Below are positions 1 to 8,171 of a stretch of 26,858 bases of DNA, piece by piece. Position 1 is the first letter of the stretch; each line of letters begins with the position of its first letter. The stretch is taken from contig CAIVQM010000259.1 of NCBI GenBank assembly GCA_903908025.1, positions 1 to 26,858 of the forward strand. The letters are read 5' to 3'. The DNA is from an uncultured bacterium. Lineage in GTDB: Bacteria > Actinomycetota > Actinomycetes > S36-B12. Below the pieces are notes generated by a model. That model saw only the letters and a list, made by a program, of their open reading frames with translations. It searched no databases and was not told the origin of the DNA. The position numbers and the translations under genes are program-made.

Positions 1-1964
1 CGCGTCTGACCACCCGTAGCTCCCGCGGGGCCCTCCCACAGCACCGAGCCGACGACTGTGTCGTCTGACGACACGAGCCCGATCGTCGCGTCAACGGAGC
101 AGGCGGCCGACTCGCGATCGACGATGACGACCTGCTGGGTCGACTCCCCCGGCAGGACGAGCACATGCGACGGCGTCACGGCGGTCCAGCCATCAGGAAC
201 CGGACGACCCAGCAGCGCATGATCGATGCCGATGGCGAACGGATGCTGCGGATCGGGCGGGGTCAGGTCGTCTGCAAGCCACGGGTCCACCTCAGGGGCA
301 CCGGTGTAGTTCCAGGGCGTCATGACCCCACCCCCGACGGTCGTGAAGACCGGTCCGGAGGGGAGATCATCGGACAGATCCGGACTCAGTTCCGCGTCAG
401 CCGGGGCCGTGGCGCCCACGGTCGCCAGCACCGTGGCAGCGATCTGGCCAGTCGACCGAGGGGCCGTGACCATGGCCGGCTCAGACTGCCCCGGCGCCTT
501 GACCACGAGGGGCACATGGGCAACCTCGGACCAACGCTGCTCCAGCGTGTCGCCAACGCGACGGTCTGCACGGTCGGTCATCGTCGCACCGTGATCAGCG
601 GTGACGACGATCATCGTGTTGTCGTACTCGCCGCTCGCCTTCAGGTCGTCGATCAGCAGACCCAGCTGACGATCGAAGTCGACGGCGGAGTTCGCGTAGA
701 GCCTCCGCTCGAGGCTCTTGAGTTCCTCGGTGGTGTACGTCTGATCCAACTCGGCGCCGATCATGTGCGAGCCCTCGACGATCGGCACACGTGACGGGTA
801 GATCTCCTTGCCGTCGCGGTCGACGACCCACGGAGCGTGGGTTCGGATCGTGTGCCAGAAGGCGAAGAACGGATCCGCCGGCGCGGACTGCCCGACGCTC
901 GCAATGCCATCTATGACGGCGCCGACGGAGTTGCCTTCCGCGTTGTCGCCGAACTCGTCCCCACCGTTCCAGAAGTCACGCCACTTGCCGTCCAGCGACG
1001 GGAACAGATCCGAGAAGGGTGCGGCAAGTGCGGTGCGACCCGCGATCGCGAGCGTGTCCTTCGCAAAGGAGGAGTAGCGCTGGACGAATCCGACATCGTC
1101 ACCGGCACCCACGCTGGCGCAGTCGGCGGTACTGCAGTCGAAGGAGTACATCGGCGATTGCATGACGACGGAGTAGGCCGATGCCATACCCGGCACGATC
1201 CCGATTCCCGCACGAACCTTCTGCATCTGGTCAGCACCCTGCCCGGCCACATCCGAGATTCCGCTCAGCATCGACGGCACGGCGTAGTCGGTGTAGTTGG
1301 CGCCCGCGTAGGCATGCGAGTACGTCGTGGCGTCAGCGGCAAGGGCCTTCAGGTTGGGCAGTTCCGGCCGCACCTCGCCATCCTGGGTGAACGCGAGGGG
1401 GTACTGCAGTTCATCCGAGATCACCCACAACACCGACGGGCGGTCGGGCCGGTCATCGAAGGCGAACGTGCTTTTCGGCGCCTCCTGGCTCCCCGTGACG
1501 AGCGGGATCAGCAACGGCACCACGGCGGCGATGACCGCGAACACCGCGAGCGCATTGCCCATCGCGAACCGCCGGGCGAGCAGGGTGATCCCCGCCGCAA
1601 CAATCAGGCCGGCAACGGGCGCGAGAACCGACGCGTTTTCGAGCGCCGTCCGGGCCAGGACATTGCTGAGGAAGAACCAGGCGACGAGGAGCATCAGCAG
1701 CGAGGTGACGACGTCGTAGACGCGCGCACTGACCAGGCGCAGCAGGAGCAGAAGAATCCCGGTCAGGACGAGCCAGCAGATGACCAGCCCGAGGACGAGC
1801 ACTGCTACCCAGGCCAGGACCGAGACGCCATGGGCCGCGAAGAAGACCTGGTTCGAGGCGATCTTGTCGCTGGCGGGGATGACCATCGCCAGGATGCCCA
1901 CGGCCATCAGCCACGAAGCGTTGTTCGGCGCACTGGTGTTGGTGCGGGCGCCGATCCGCCGCAT
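1..1964 (-). CDS. Membrane sulfatase / phosphoglycerol transferase-like protein (3' end cut by window)
   Basis: The frame is open from an ATG at 1964 to the left edge, giving 654 residues with no stop codon. The first 160 residues are mainly hydrophobic and hold about five membrane segments. An outer alkaline-phosphatase-superfamily domain follows. Its first metal-binding region is VLWVISDE (Asp184). Thr225 in NYTDYAVPSMLSG is the likely nucleophile, FWHTIRTH supplies a further histidine, and ADHG at 456-459 is the hallmark Asp-His pair. LtaS/MdoB enzymes have this plan of an N-terminal membrane bundle plus an exported catalytic domain, and they transfer or cleave polyol-phosphate or sulfate groups on envelope glycans. 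The substrate cannot be told. The gene starts 14 bases after the methyltransferase stop and so is probably co-transcribed with it. No clear ribosome binding site precedes the ATG. Confidence 0.82.
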   Translation of the reverse strand, partial: MRRIGARTNTSAPNNASWLMAVGILAMVIPASDKIASNQVFFAAHGVSVLAWVAVLVLGLVICWLVLTGILLLLLRLVSARVYDVVTSLLMLLVAWFFLSNVLARTALENASVLAPVAGLIVAAGITLLARRFAMGNALAVFAVIAAVVPLLIPLVTGSQEAPKSTFAFDDRPDRPSVLWVISDELQYPLAFTQDGEVRPELPNLKALAADATTYSHAYAGANYTDYAVPSMLSGISDVAGQGADQMQKVRAGIGIVPGMASAYSVVMQSPMYSFDCSTADCASVGAGDDVGFVQRYSSFAKDTLAIAGRTALAAPFSDLFPSLDGKWRDFWNGGDEFGDNAEGNSVGAVIDGIASVGQSAPADPFFAFWHTIRTHAPWVVDRDGKEIYPSRVPIVEGSHMIGAELDQTYTTEELKSLERRLYANSAVDFDRQLGLLIDDLKASGEYDNTMIVVTADHGATMTDRADRRVGDTLEQRWSEVAHVPLVVKAPGQSEPAMVTAPRSTGQIAATVLATVGATAPADAELSPDLSDDLPSGPVFTTVGGGVMTPWNYTGAPEVDPWLADDLTPPDPQHPFAIGIDHALLGRPVPDGWTAVTPSHVLVLPGESTQQVVIVDRESAACSVDATIGLVSSDDTVVGSVLWEGPAGATGGQT

Positions 1965-1978
1965 CAGGTCACCGCGGT

Positions 1979-3427
1979 TCACGAAGCGTCCAGCAGGTCC
2001 CAGGCATTGACGACAACACGCGTGGCGGACGTGGTCCCCAGCACCTGCACCTGCGCGAAGCGGTTGCGTAATGCGGTCAGCAGGGCCTCGGTGGAATAGT
2101 CGCCGGACCAGTTCGGGATCTGGCTGAGCAGGAGGCGCGACTTCACGTCATCCTCCGTGGCGAACTCAATCTGCACCGGTGCCCCGAAGGCGGCAAGTGC
2201 ATCGACCGCGAACTGCATGGGTGTGCCCTGCGTGATCACCACGTGGTGCAGTACAGCCTGGCAGATGACGGCGGAGGGACGAACGCGCCGCGTGAAGGCC
2301 GCGAACTCCTGGTCGAGCAGGCCGGAGTCGGGCGTCAGGTTGGTGATGTCGCCAAGAACCGGCGTGACTCGGTCGGCGATTTCAGCGACCTGGGCGATGC
2401 CTGCGTACAACACGTCCAGCGCGCCGGCGTCCGCGTCCATCACCACAACACGGGCATCGGCATGTCGGACAAGGTGCGCTGCGGTGAAGCCGTCGTTGCC
2501 GCCCACATCGAGGACCAGGCGGTTGCGTCCCGGCGCTGCCGCCACGAACTCGGTCGCCATGGCCGACTTGCGGGTCAGGTCGTCGCTGCCGTAGTGCCCT
2601 CGGGTGCCGTAGTCGACCCACGTCGTGCTGTGCTCCTTACCGTGCAGCTTCGCCACCTGCTTGGCAAGACGCTTCGTCAGCGACAGCGTGGCGTTGCGCG
2701 CGAGGTCCTTGTTGCGGTTCGCCTCACCGGAGAACGTCGACTCGCTCGGCGCGTTCTTCTCCACGGGGCGCGTGGTGGCCTGCAGTAGCAGGAGCGACAG
2801 GCTTCGACGACGTTTCCTCGGCAGCAACTGGCGGGCCGCCTCCGACCGCAGGCCCCGGTGCCGAGCGATCTCCCACGCATCCGCCGCCGTGACCCGGTCG
2901 CCCGACCCCACGGCAAGCGGGTTGATGAAGTGCTCGATGAACTGACGTGAGGCATTCCATGACGGGTTGGGGCGCCAGGTCTCAATCGAACCCAGGTCGA
3001 TGAAGACGGGCCGCATTCCCCGGAACTGGACGTTGAAGGCGGACGCGTCCTTCAGGTCAAGGCCGATACCCAGCAGCCGACGCCGCAGATCGAGGGTGAG
3101 GAGGGCGGCCGACTCGAGAAGCGAGTTCGGCCACTCCCACGGGTACGTGATGGTGTCGACCGACTCGACCGAGAAGACGGCGCAGTCGGCGACGACGGGG
3201 CGACCGGACACCGCGGCATAGTCGGCCAGGATCGCAGCGGCAGCCTCGGCAGGAACCTCATCGAAGCCCACCAGGGACCCCTCAGCGACCAGGGTGCTGT
3301 AGAGGTCCGAGGATCGAAGGGTTCGCAGGGCGTCAGCCGACGCCGGTCTCGCAATGCGGTACCAGCCGTCTGCGTGGAAGGCCGCGTTCTCGGGGTCGCG
3401 GAAACTAGCCGAACCGGTCGAGACCAA
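1979..3427 (-). CDS. Two-part SAM-dependent methyltransferase (kinase-like N-terminal half plus class I methyltransferase)
   Basis: This protein has 482 residues. The C-terminal half has the class I methyltransferase motif I, LVLDVGGNDG (304-313), followed by an acidic residue in VVMDAD that would bind the ribose of SAM. The N-terminal 230 residues contain KDASAFNVQF and PVFIDLGSIE (126-149). That resembles the degenerate kinase-like module seen in NoeA-like methyltransferases, where an Asp-Asn and a later Asp-Phe/Leu-Gly are kept. The start is a TTG two bases after the stop of the small membrane protein, so translation is probably coupled. Position between that protein and the sulfatase suggests it modifies an envelope glycan or its lipid-linked precursor. 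The family assignment is firm; the substrate is unknown. Confidence 0.8.
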   Translation of the reverse strand: MVSTGSASFRDPENAAFHADGWYRIARPASADALRTLRSSDLYSTLVAEGSLVGFDEVPAEAAAAILADYAAVSGRPVVADCAVFSVESVDTITYPWEWPNSLLESAALLTLDLRRRLLGIGLDLKDASAFNVQFRGMRPVFIDLGSIETWRPNPSWNASRQFIEHFINPLAVGSGDRVTAADAWEIARHRGLRSEAARQLLPRKRRRSLSLLLLQATTRPVEKNAPSESTFSGEANRNKDLARNATLSLTKRLAKQVAKLHGKEHSTTWVDYGTRGHYGSDDLTRKSAMATEFVAAAPGRNRLVLDVGGNDGFTAAHLVRHADARVVVMDADAGALDVLYAGIAQVAEIADRVTPVLGDITNLTPDSGLLDQEFAAFTRRVRPSAVICQAVLHHVVITQGTPMQFAVDALAAFGAPVQIEFATEDDVKSRLLLSQIPNWSGDYSTEALLTALRNRFAQVQVLGTTSATRVVVNAWDLLDAS

Positions 3428-3429
3428 GA

Positions 3430-3603
3430 TCAGGCGTCGTTCGAGACCGGCTCGGTCTCCGGGACCGAATCCTGGTCACCTCGGCCGCGCAGCTTGGCAA
3501 ACTTCGACCGAATGTAGAACCACGTTCCGGCAGCCCCGCTGGCAACCGCAGCCAGCAGGTACGAACCCGAGCCCGCGTCGATGTAACCCACAAGATGGAG
3601 CAT
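3430..3603 (-). CDS. Small single-span membrane protein with YIDAGSGS motif
   Basis: This is a 57-residue protein. The ATG at 3603 is chosen over an upstream in-frame start at 3645 because GAGGT lies six bases before it. It begins MLHLVGYIDAGSGSYLL, then has one hydrophobic span (about residues 13-30) and a basic, then acidic, cytoplasmic-looking tail. I recall small proteins of the form Y-I-D-P/A-G-S/T-G-S plus one membrane span next to methyltransferase and sulfatase genes in many bacteria; they have no assigned function. The next gene starts two bases after its stop. It could be an assembly or regulatory subunit of the cassette, which is inference only. Confidence 0.75.
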   Translation of the reverse strand: MLHLVGYIDAGSGSYLLAAVASGAAGTWFYIRSKFAKLRGRGDQDSVPETEPVSNDA

Positions 3604-3672
3604 GTTTACCTCACGTTCGTCTGCGCGTAAGGATTCAGCGTACATGCCTGTGGGGGCATCGCACGCCAGCGG

Positions 3673-4680
3673 CTACTTGCCGCGGGTCGCCAGCAGCCCG
3701 TCGATGTCCCCGAACACCTCCATGCCAGCGCACGAGCCCTCTCCCTCGAGGAGCACCCGCCCCGCGGCGTCCGTGTGGCGGATCGAGATCCGGCCGTCCA
3801 TGGTCTCCTCGACGCGCTGATGCATGGCCGTTCGCAGGGGTGCGTGCAGCAGTCCTCCCCGCACCCGCTCGGCAGACAGCTCGAGGCGGCCATCGGGACC
3901 GTCGAGCGCCCAGCGCACGTGCTGGTCATCGATCGCCAGGAGGGTTTCGCGGGACCGGTTGTAGGTGGCCCAGCGGTGCAGCTGTCCATGGTGCACGAGC
4001 CCGACGATGAATCCTCGGAAGCTGCCACGAAGCCACGGGATCAGGGCAACGGACGCCACGAGGGAAGCAGACGCATCCGCATCGATGTGGTTGCTGTGCA
4101 TCCACACGTAGCCCGCGGGGAACGCCCGCCCCCAGTCCTTCTCGAGGTAGCCGCGGCCGCCGTCGAACGACGCACTCTCGCCTTCGACGAGCAGGTCGCC
4201 GCCCAGGCCATGCCCGAACGACACCACCCCGTGGTAGCACTCCATGAAAGGGACCAGGCCGTACCAACCCATGATCCCGGGCGAACGCCAGGTGACCGGC
4301 CAGGGATCGAGCGGGGTCGTGAAATCCACCCGCCCGCACAGTTGCGGTACATCCAAGGTCACTCCGTCAGGAGCGAAATGATTGCCCGCGATCGTGACAT
4401 CGAACCGATCCGAGGACGCAGCGAAGTCACCCGGCGGGAACACGTGGTACCAGGACCGGCCGCTCGACCCATCGAGCACCTGGATGAAGGCCTCATCGCG
4501 GACGGCCCCGTCGCCGGTGTCGAGGCCGCGGAAGATCCCCGGGATGACCGCCCACCTCTGTCGACGGTCGGCCGAGACGAGCTTGACGTACCAGCCCTCG
4601 AAGAAGCCGGAGCGCTCCGATGCGCCATGGAAGGCCTCGGGGCGCCGCAGACCGCGCACGAATGCGTAGGGATTCGTCAC
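3673..4680 (-). CDS. Tocopherol cyclase family protein
   Basis: The protein has 335 residues from a GTG at 4680. This start overlaps the lipoprotein stop as GTGA, the usual coupled arrangement; a longer form from GTG 4710 adds ten residues and is less likely. Family hallmarks are FFEGWYVKLV near the N terminus, the central GYLEKDWGRAFPAGYVWMHSNH, and the many Trp, Tyr and His residues of a beta-rich lipocalin-like cup. Plant members cyclise the chromanol ring of vitamin E. Bacterial relatives keep the fold, but their substrates are largely unknown, and no other tocopherol gene is visible here. No signal peptide or membrane span is seen, so it is probably cytoplasmic. Family confident, reaction unknown. 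Confidence 0.82.
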   Translation of the reverse strand: MTNPYAFVRGLRRPEAFHGASERSGFFEGWYVKLVSADRRQRWAVIPGIFRGLDTGDGAVRDEAFIQVLDGSSGRSWYHVFPPGDFAASSDRFDVTIAGNHFAPDGVTLDVPQLCGRVDFTTPLDPWPVTWRSPGIMGWYGLVPFMECYHGVVSFGHGLGGDLLVEGESASFDGGRGYLEKDWGRAFPAGYVWMHSNHIDADASASLVASVALIPWLRGSFRGFIVGLVHHGQLHRWATYNRSRETLLAIDDQHVRWALDGPDGRLELSAERVRGGLLHAPLRTAMHQRVEETMDGRISIRHTDAAGRVLLEGEGSCAGMEVFGDIDGLLATRGK

Positions 4681-4982
4681 GGTGCCGGAGCCACCGCTGA
4701 GACCTGCCACGTGAACGTGCCGGCATCGTCACTCTCGGTCACGGTCACGGTCACGGTCTGACCACCCACCTTGTCGTCGGCGGTGCACGTGAACGTGTAC
4801 CCCTTCTCCGCGGGGATCTCGCCGGGGCACGCGACAGCGAAGGTACCGCCGACCTGGGCCGCCAGCCCGGTGGCGATCTGCTCCTGGATGCTGGCCGGCG
4901 CCAGGGTCGCCGCAGAGGAACAGCCGGCGACGAGCAGGACGCCCGCAGCCGTCAGCACAGCTGGTATTCGACGGGTGTTCAC
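4677..4982 (-). CDS. DUF4333-type lipoprotein
   Basis: This is a 101-residue protein from a GTG at 4982, chosen because GGAGG sits eight bases upstream and the following residues form a textbook lipoprotein signal. The lipobox LVAGC has its cysteine at residue 21. The mature part (IQEQIATGLAAQVGG, then a CPGEIPAEKG loop with two cysteines, and strands rich in Thr and Val) matches the DUF4333 pattern found in actinobacterial exported proteins. The run of TCACGG repeats near 4737-4757 simply encodes alternating Thr-Val in a beta strand. The stop overlaps the start of the tocopherol-cyclase-like gene by four bases. Function is not known; it should be anchored on the outer face of the cell membrane. 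Confidence 0.75.
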   Translation of the reverse strand: MNTRRIPAVLTAAGVLLVAGCSSAATLAPASIQEQIATGLAAQVGGTFAVACPGEIPAEKGYTFTCTADDKVGGQTVTVTVTESDDAGTFTWQVSAVAPAP

Positions 4983-5166
4983 GCCGGTCGCCTCCACGAC
5001 GGGGCCCGTCCGGGTCCCCCTCCGTGAGCCTAGGCCGATTAGGTCGAAACGGACAGATTCCTCGCCGTCGTTCGGTGATTCCACCCCTTGGATGCGACTC
5101 CCCGCGAGATAGTGGGCAAGGATGACCACATACTCCCGCGATGCGGGCGATCGGAAGGTGGGGCAC
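4983..5166. promoter_or_regulatory. Divergent promoter region between two lipoprotein genes
   Basis: This 184-base gap separates genes transcribed away from each other, so it must hold both promoters. For the plus strand, TTGGAT (5088-5093) and TAGTGG (5110-5115) with a 16-base spacer are a fair candidate pair. On the minus side a GC-rich imperfect hairpin at 5001-5019 (GGGGCCCG against CGGGTCCCC) would lie in the leader of the DUF4333 gene. Both readings are weak by themselves. Confidence 0.3.
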
Positions 5167-5721
5167 ATGGGAACCAGGGGCACTCGTCACGTCATGACAC
5201 TGGCAGCGGTTGCGGCCTCGTCGGCCCTGCTGCTCGCATCATGCTCCTCCACCCCCGAGGAAACCCCGACGCCATCCGCGTCGCTTGCCCCCTCCAGCGC
5301 CTCGGCCGAACCCTCAGCAAGCGCGACCGAGATCACGCCCACGGGCGCGGCGGCCCTCGCCTGCGCCGCCTACTTCGACCTCGACCTCCTGAACAGCCAG
5401 TACGCAGGCGGGGCCGTTGCCGACGGCGACATGACGGAGCAGCAGGTCCGCGCCGACTTCAAGGCCCAACTGAAGGAACTCGTAACCCAGGCGAACCTCG
5501 CGGCCGACGATGGCAGCGGCGATGCCAAGCTGGCCGGCAGCGCCACCCGAATGAAGAAGATCGTCAAGACCCTGAGCCGGCAGCAGGCACTTTCCGAACT
5601 GTCCAAGAAGCAGCAGCGGACGTTCGCGAAGGCGTCACTGCGCGTCCAGAAGGCCTGCGACCGGGCCGGCTTCCCGCTGCCGGCCGACAATGTCACCGCG
5701 CGCACGGCCGCCGGTCTCTAG
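5167..5721 (+). CDS. Small exported lipoprotein of unknown function
   Basis: The protein has 184 residues. The ATG at 5167 is preferred to the in-frame one at 5122 because GGAAGGTGG precedes it and the next residues form a signal peptide with lipobox LLASC (Cys26). A Ser/Pro/Thr/Ala-rich linker, typical of actinobacterial lipoproteins, covers about residues 27-60. After it comes an alpha-helical domain rich in Lys, Gln and Ala (about 65-170) with two cysteines that could pair (ALACAAYF and VQKACDRA). No enzyme motif is visible and I do not recognise the family. It is divergent from the DUF4333 lipoprotein and is followed 27 bases later by tesB, so it may be co-transcribed with it. Confidence 0.72.
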   Translation: MGTRGTRHVMTLAAVAASSALLLASCSSTPEETPTPSASLAPSSASAEPSASATEITPTGAAALACAAYFDLDLLNSQYAGGAVADGDMTEQQVRADFKAQLKELVTQANLAADDGSGDAKLAGSATRMKKIVKTLSRQQALSELSKKQQRTFAKASLRVQKACDRAGFPLPADNVTARTAAGL

Positions 5722-5748
5722 TCGTATCGCGCTGAAGTCGGCCGGAGC

Positions 5749-6621
5749 GTGACCGAGGCCCCATCCCAACGGCACTTCGCCGACCGGCTGTCCCTGCAAC
5801 AGATCGACCGGGACATCTTCACCGGCTGGTGCCACTCGGGTTCGCCTCTTCGCGCCTACGGCGGCCAGATTGCCGCACAGTCCCTGATGGCTGCCGGCCA
5901 CACGGTCGAGGCGCCCGAACGTCACGTGCACAGCCTGCACGGCTACTTCCTGCGCCCCGGCCGCACGAAGGACTCCATCACCTATCTCGTCGAGCGGCCC
6001 CGCGACGGGCGCTCATTCTCGACACGGATCGTGCGCGCCGTGCAGAACGGCGAGACGATCTTCATGATGACGGCATCCTTCGCCCTTGACGACGTCGGAC
6101 CGGAGCACCAGTTCACCGAACCTGATCTCCCGAGCCCCGAGACCATCGCGGACTTCCCGATTCCCCAGCCTGCCTATCTCGAGGGCGCCACCGCCCCCGG
6201 TGACCTCGACTATCCCGACTCCCACATCATCGGACTGCGCATCGTTGAGCCGGACCGCCCGCTCGAGCTCAGTGACGGGCGCTACGAGCGGATGGCGTGG
6301 GTACGGATCGAGGAGGAACTCCCCGAAGACTCACTCGTTCAATCGAGCGCGTTGACGTACCTGTCCGACCTGACAATGGTCAGCACCGCGCTCGCACCCC
6401 ACGCCAGGACGAGTCAGGATCATGGTCTGATCCTCGCGTCGATCGACCACGCCATCTGGTTCCACGCACCCACTCGCGCCGACCGCTGGCTGCTGTTCGC
6501 ACAGGACACCCCCGTCGCCCGTGGTGGCCACGGTCTGGCCCGCGGCCTGTTCTTCGATGCCGACGGAATACTGGTGGCCTCTGTGGTCCAGGAGTCGCTC
6601 ATGCGCACCCGCCGGCCGTGA
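5749..6621 (+). CDS. tesB: Acyl-CoA thioesterase II
   Basis: The protein has 290 residues, the usual TesB length. It hydrolyses acyl-CoA to free fatty acid and CoA through a double hot-dog fold. The N-terminal hot dog includes YGGQIAAQSLMAAG and the loop HSLHGYFLRPG. The C-terminal one includes SALTYLSDL, SIDHAIWFHAP and GGHGLARGLFFD, and it ends with VVQESLMR, the normal TesB tail. The catalytic Asp (SALTYLSD) and Gln (VVQESL) are in their expected places. The start is a GTG with GGAG very close upstream. Its stop overlaps the start of the prepilin peptidase gene as GTGA. The metabolic link between the two is not obvious. Confidence 0.92.
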   Translation: MTEAPSQRHFADRLSLQQIDRDIFTGWCHSGSPLRAYGGQIAAQSLMAAGHTVEAPERHVHSLHGYFLRPGRTKDSITYLVERPRDGRSFSTRIVRAVQNGETIFMMTASFALDDVGPEHQFTEPDLPSPETIADFPIPQPAYLEGATAPGDLDYPDSHIIGLRIVEPDRPLELSDGRYERMAWVRIEEELPEDSLVQSSALTYLSDLTMVSTALAPHARTSQDHGLILASIDHAIWFHAPTRADRWLLFAQDTPVARGGHGLARGLFFDADGILVASVVQESLMRTRRP

Positions 6622-7229
6622 TCCTGCTGGCCTTGGCCGCGCTCGTTGGCCTGTCGAGCGGCTGGGCGGCCAGCCGCCTGATCAACCGCGAGACGGCTCG
6701 GAGTATCCCGATCGCCATTCCGATGCTCGCCACGGCCGCACTGTGCATAGCGGCGGCATGGCGGTTCGGCCTTGCCTGGGACCTACCCGTGTATGTCTAC
6801 TTCGCGATGGTGTCGGTGCCCCTGACGATCATCGATCTGCGGACGCACCGACTGCCCAACAACCTCACCCTGTCGGCCTACCCGGTCGTCCTGCTCGGGC
6901 TGGCTGCACCTGCAGCGATCGCCGGCCTGTGGTCGGAACTCGGGCGCGCCCTGCTCGCTGGAGCCGTCCTGCTGGCGTTCTTCTCGCTCCTGCACGTGAT
7001 CAACCCCGGTGGGATGGGACTGGGCGACGTCAAACTGGCCGGCCCGATGGGTGCACTCCTCGGCTGGGCGGCCTGGTCAGCTGTCATCACCGGCACATTC
7101 ATCAGTTTTGTACTCGCAGCTCTGGTTGGGCTCACGCTGATGGCACTCGGGAGGGTTGGACGAAGATCCGCACTCCCCTTCGGCCCCTTCATGCTGGCCG
7201 GCGCGTGGGTTGCGATTCTGGTCAGCTAG
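6618..7229 (+). CDS. Prepilin peptidase, TadV/CpaA type (A24 aspartic protease)
   Basis: The protein has 203 residues from a GTG that overlaps the tesB stop by four bases. It is almost wholly hydrophobic, with six or so membrane spans. The two catalytic aspartates of A24 peptidases are present: Asp73 in IIDLRTHRLPN and Asp137 in GMGLGDVKL (the GxGD signature). The N-terminal methylase domain of PilD-type enzymes is absent, as is normal for TadV/CpaA. It should cut the two Flp pilins and TadE after the Gly of their RGA motifs at the inner face of the membrane. It is convergent with the tad operon, which has no peptidase of its own, so it is the likely partner despite facing the other way. Confidence 0.9.
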   Translation: MILLALAALVGLSSGWAASRLINRETARSIPIAIPMLATAALCIAAAWRFGLAWDLPVYVYFAMVSVPLTIIDLRTHRLPNNLTLSAYPVVLLGLAAPAAIAGLWSELGRALLAGAVLLAFFSLLHVINPGGMGLGDVKLAGPMGALLGWAAWSAVITGTFISFVLAALVGLTLMALGRVGRRSALPFGPFMLAGAWVAILVS

Positions 7230-7257
7230 CCGCAAGGATCCACGCGCATTGAGGCAG

Positions 7258-8169
7258 CTATATTCCAGAGAAGACTTGGACGATCCCGTAGACGGCCGGC
7301 CCCAGAATGATGACGAACAAGGCTGGCAGGAAGCACAGCATGAGCGGCATAAGGATCTTCACGGGCACCTTCTGCGCCTGCTCACGCGCCCGCGCATATC
7401 GCTTGGCCCGCATCTCCTTCGCTTGCTCGCGCAACACCGTCGCAACCGGAACACCCAGTTTGTCGACCTGCAGCATCGCCGAGACGAACCGCTGAATATC
7501 CGGCTGCCGCGAGCGGCCCGCAAGAGCCTCCAACGCCTGGCCTCGCGAGCGGCCGTACTGCATCTCCTGCAAGGCCAGCGCGAACTCCTCCGCGACCGGC
7601 CCCTCCTGATTGATGGCCACCTGACTGAGCGCAGCCTGGAAACTCAGGCCGGACTCGACACAGAGATTGAGCATGTCCAGGGCATCCGGCAGGCACTTGC
7701 CTACCTCCTCATCGCGCTTGATGCCCTCGTTGTAGATGAGGATGTCGGGCACGAAATAGCCGAAGAGGCCGAAGGCGGGAAGAGCAAGCCACCACAGCCC
7801 CCCAGCAGCGACGCCCATCAGCCAGCCGAGGAACAGGCCGAGGACGAGCAGCAGCATCTTCCGGCCAATGACGTCGTCCGCCGCGTTCGGCTCACTCCGG
7901 CCGCAATAGAGCACCTGACGCTCGATTCGCCGCCGAGCAGACTTGCTCACGAGGCGCGCACCTAGGCTCAATGTGAGCGTATGCACGAGCGAATCGTCCT
8001 CACGGGCCTTCTGAATGGCCTTGTGCGGATCGCTCGACGCGTAGCTCGCAACGAATGCAAGGGCACGCCGCTTCGCTGCGGACTCCCGGTATCGCACGAT
8101 GAGGATCCCGGCCCACACGATCGCAGCGAACACGAATAGTGCGGCGAGCAGGGGCACGAAGATATCCAT
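7258..8169 (-). CDS. tadC: TadC, pilus platform membrane protein (type II secretion F family)
   Basis: The protein has 303 residues from the ATG at 8169, which has GAGGTG five bases upstream; a GTG three bases earlier is also in frame. Membrane spans sit near residues 5-25, two in about 105-145, and one at the C terminus (KILMPLMLCFLPALFVIILGP). Between them is the F-domain helical bundle with LPDALDMLNLCVESGLSFQAAL and the repeat-like GVPVATVLREQAKEMRAKRYARAREQAQK, all typical of TadC. It would pair with TadB to form the inner-membrane base turned by the CpaF ATPase. It is the last gene of the operon and nearly abuts the stop of the VWA-TadB fusion. Confidence 0.9.
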   Translation of the reverse strand: MDIFVPLLAALFVFAAIVWAGILIVRYRESAAKRRALAFVASYASSDPHKAIQKAREDDSLVHTLTLSLGARLVSKSARRRIERQVLYCGRSEPNAADDVIGRKMLLLVLGLFLGWLMGVAAGGLWWLALPAFGLFGYFVPDILIYNEGIKRDEEVGKCLPDALDMLNLCVESGLSFQAALSQVAINQEGPVAEEFALALQEMQYGRSRGQALEALAGRSRQPDIQRFVSAMLQVDKLGVPVATVLREQAKEMRAKRYARAREQAQKVPVKILMPLMLCFLPALFVIILGPAVYGIVQVFSGI

Positions 8170-8171
8170 CA

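Noticed and set aside
837..2099. Long plus-strand open frame (420 codons) opposite the sulfatase gene
   Set aside because: Its product is rich in Arg, His, Gln and Asp with no domain pattern, while the minus strand encodes a clear sulfatase; high GC keeps the opposite frame open.
4737..4757. Short TCACGG tandem repeat
   Set aside because: It lies inside the DUF4333 gene and simply encodes alternating Thr-Val residues of a beta strand.
3775..4761. Plus-strand open frame of 328 codons
   Set aside because: It is antisense to the tocopherol-cyclase-like gene, lacks a ribosome binding site and has shadow-type composition.
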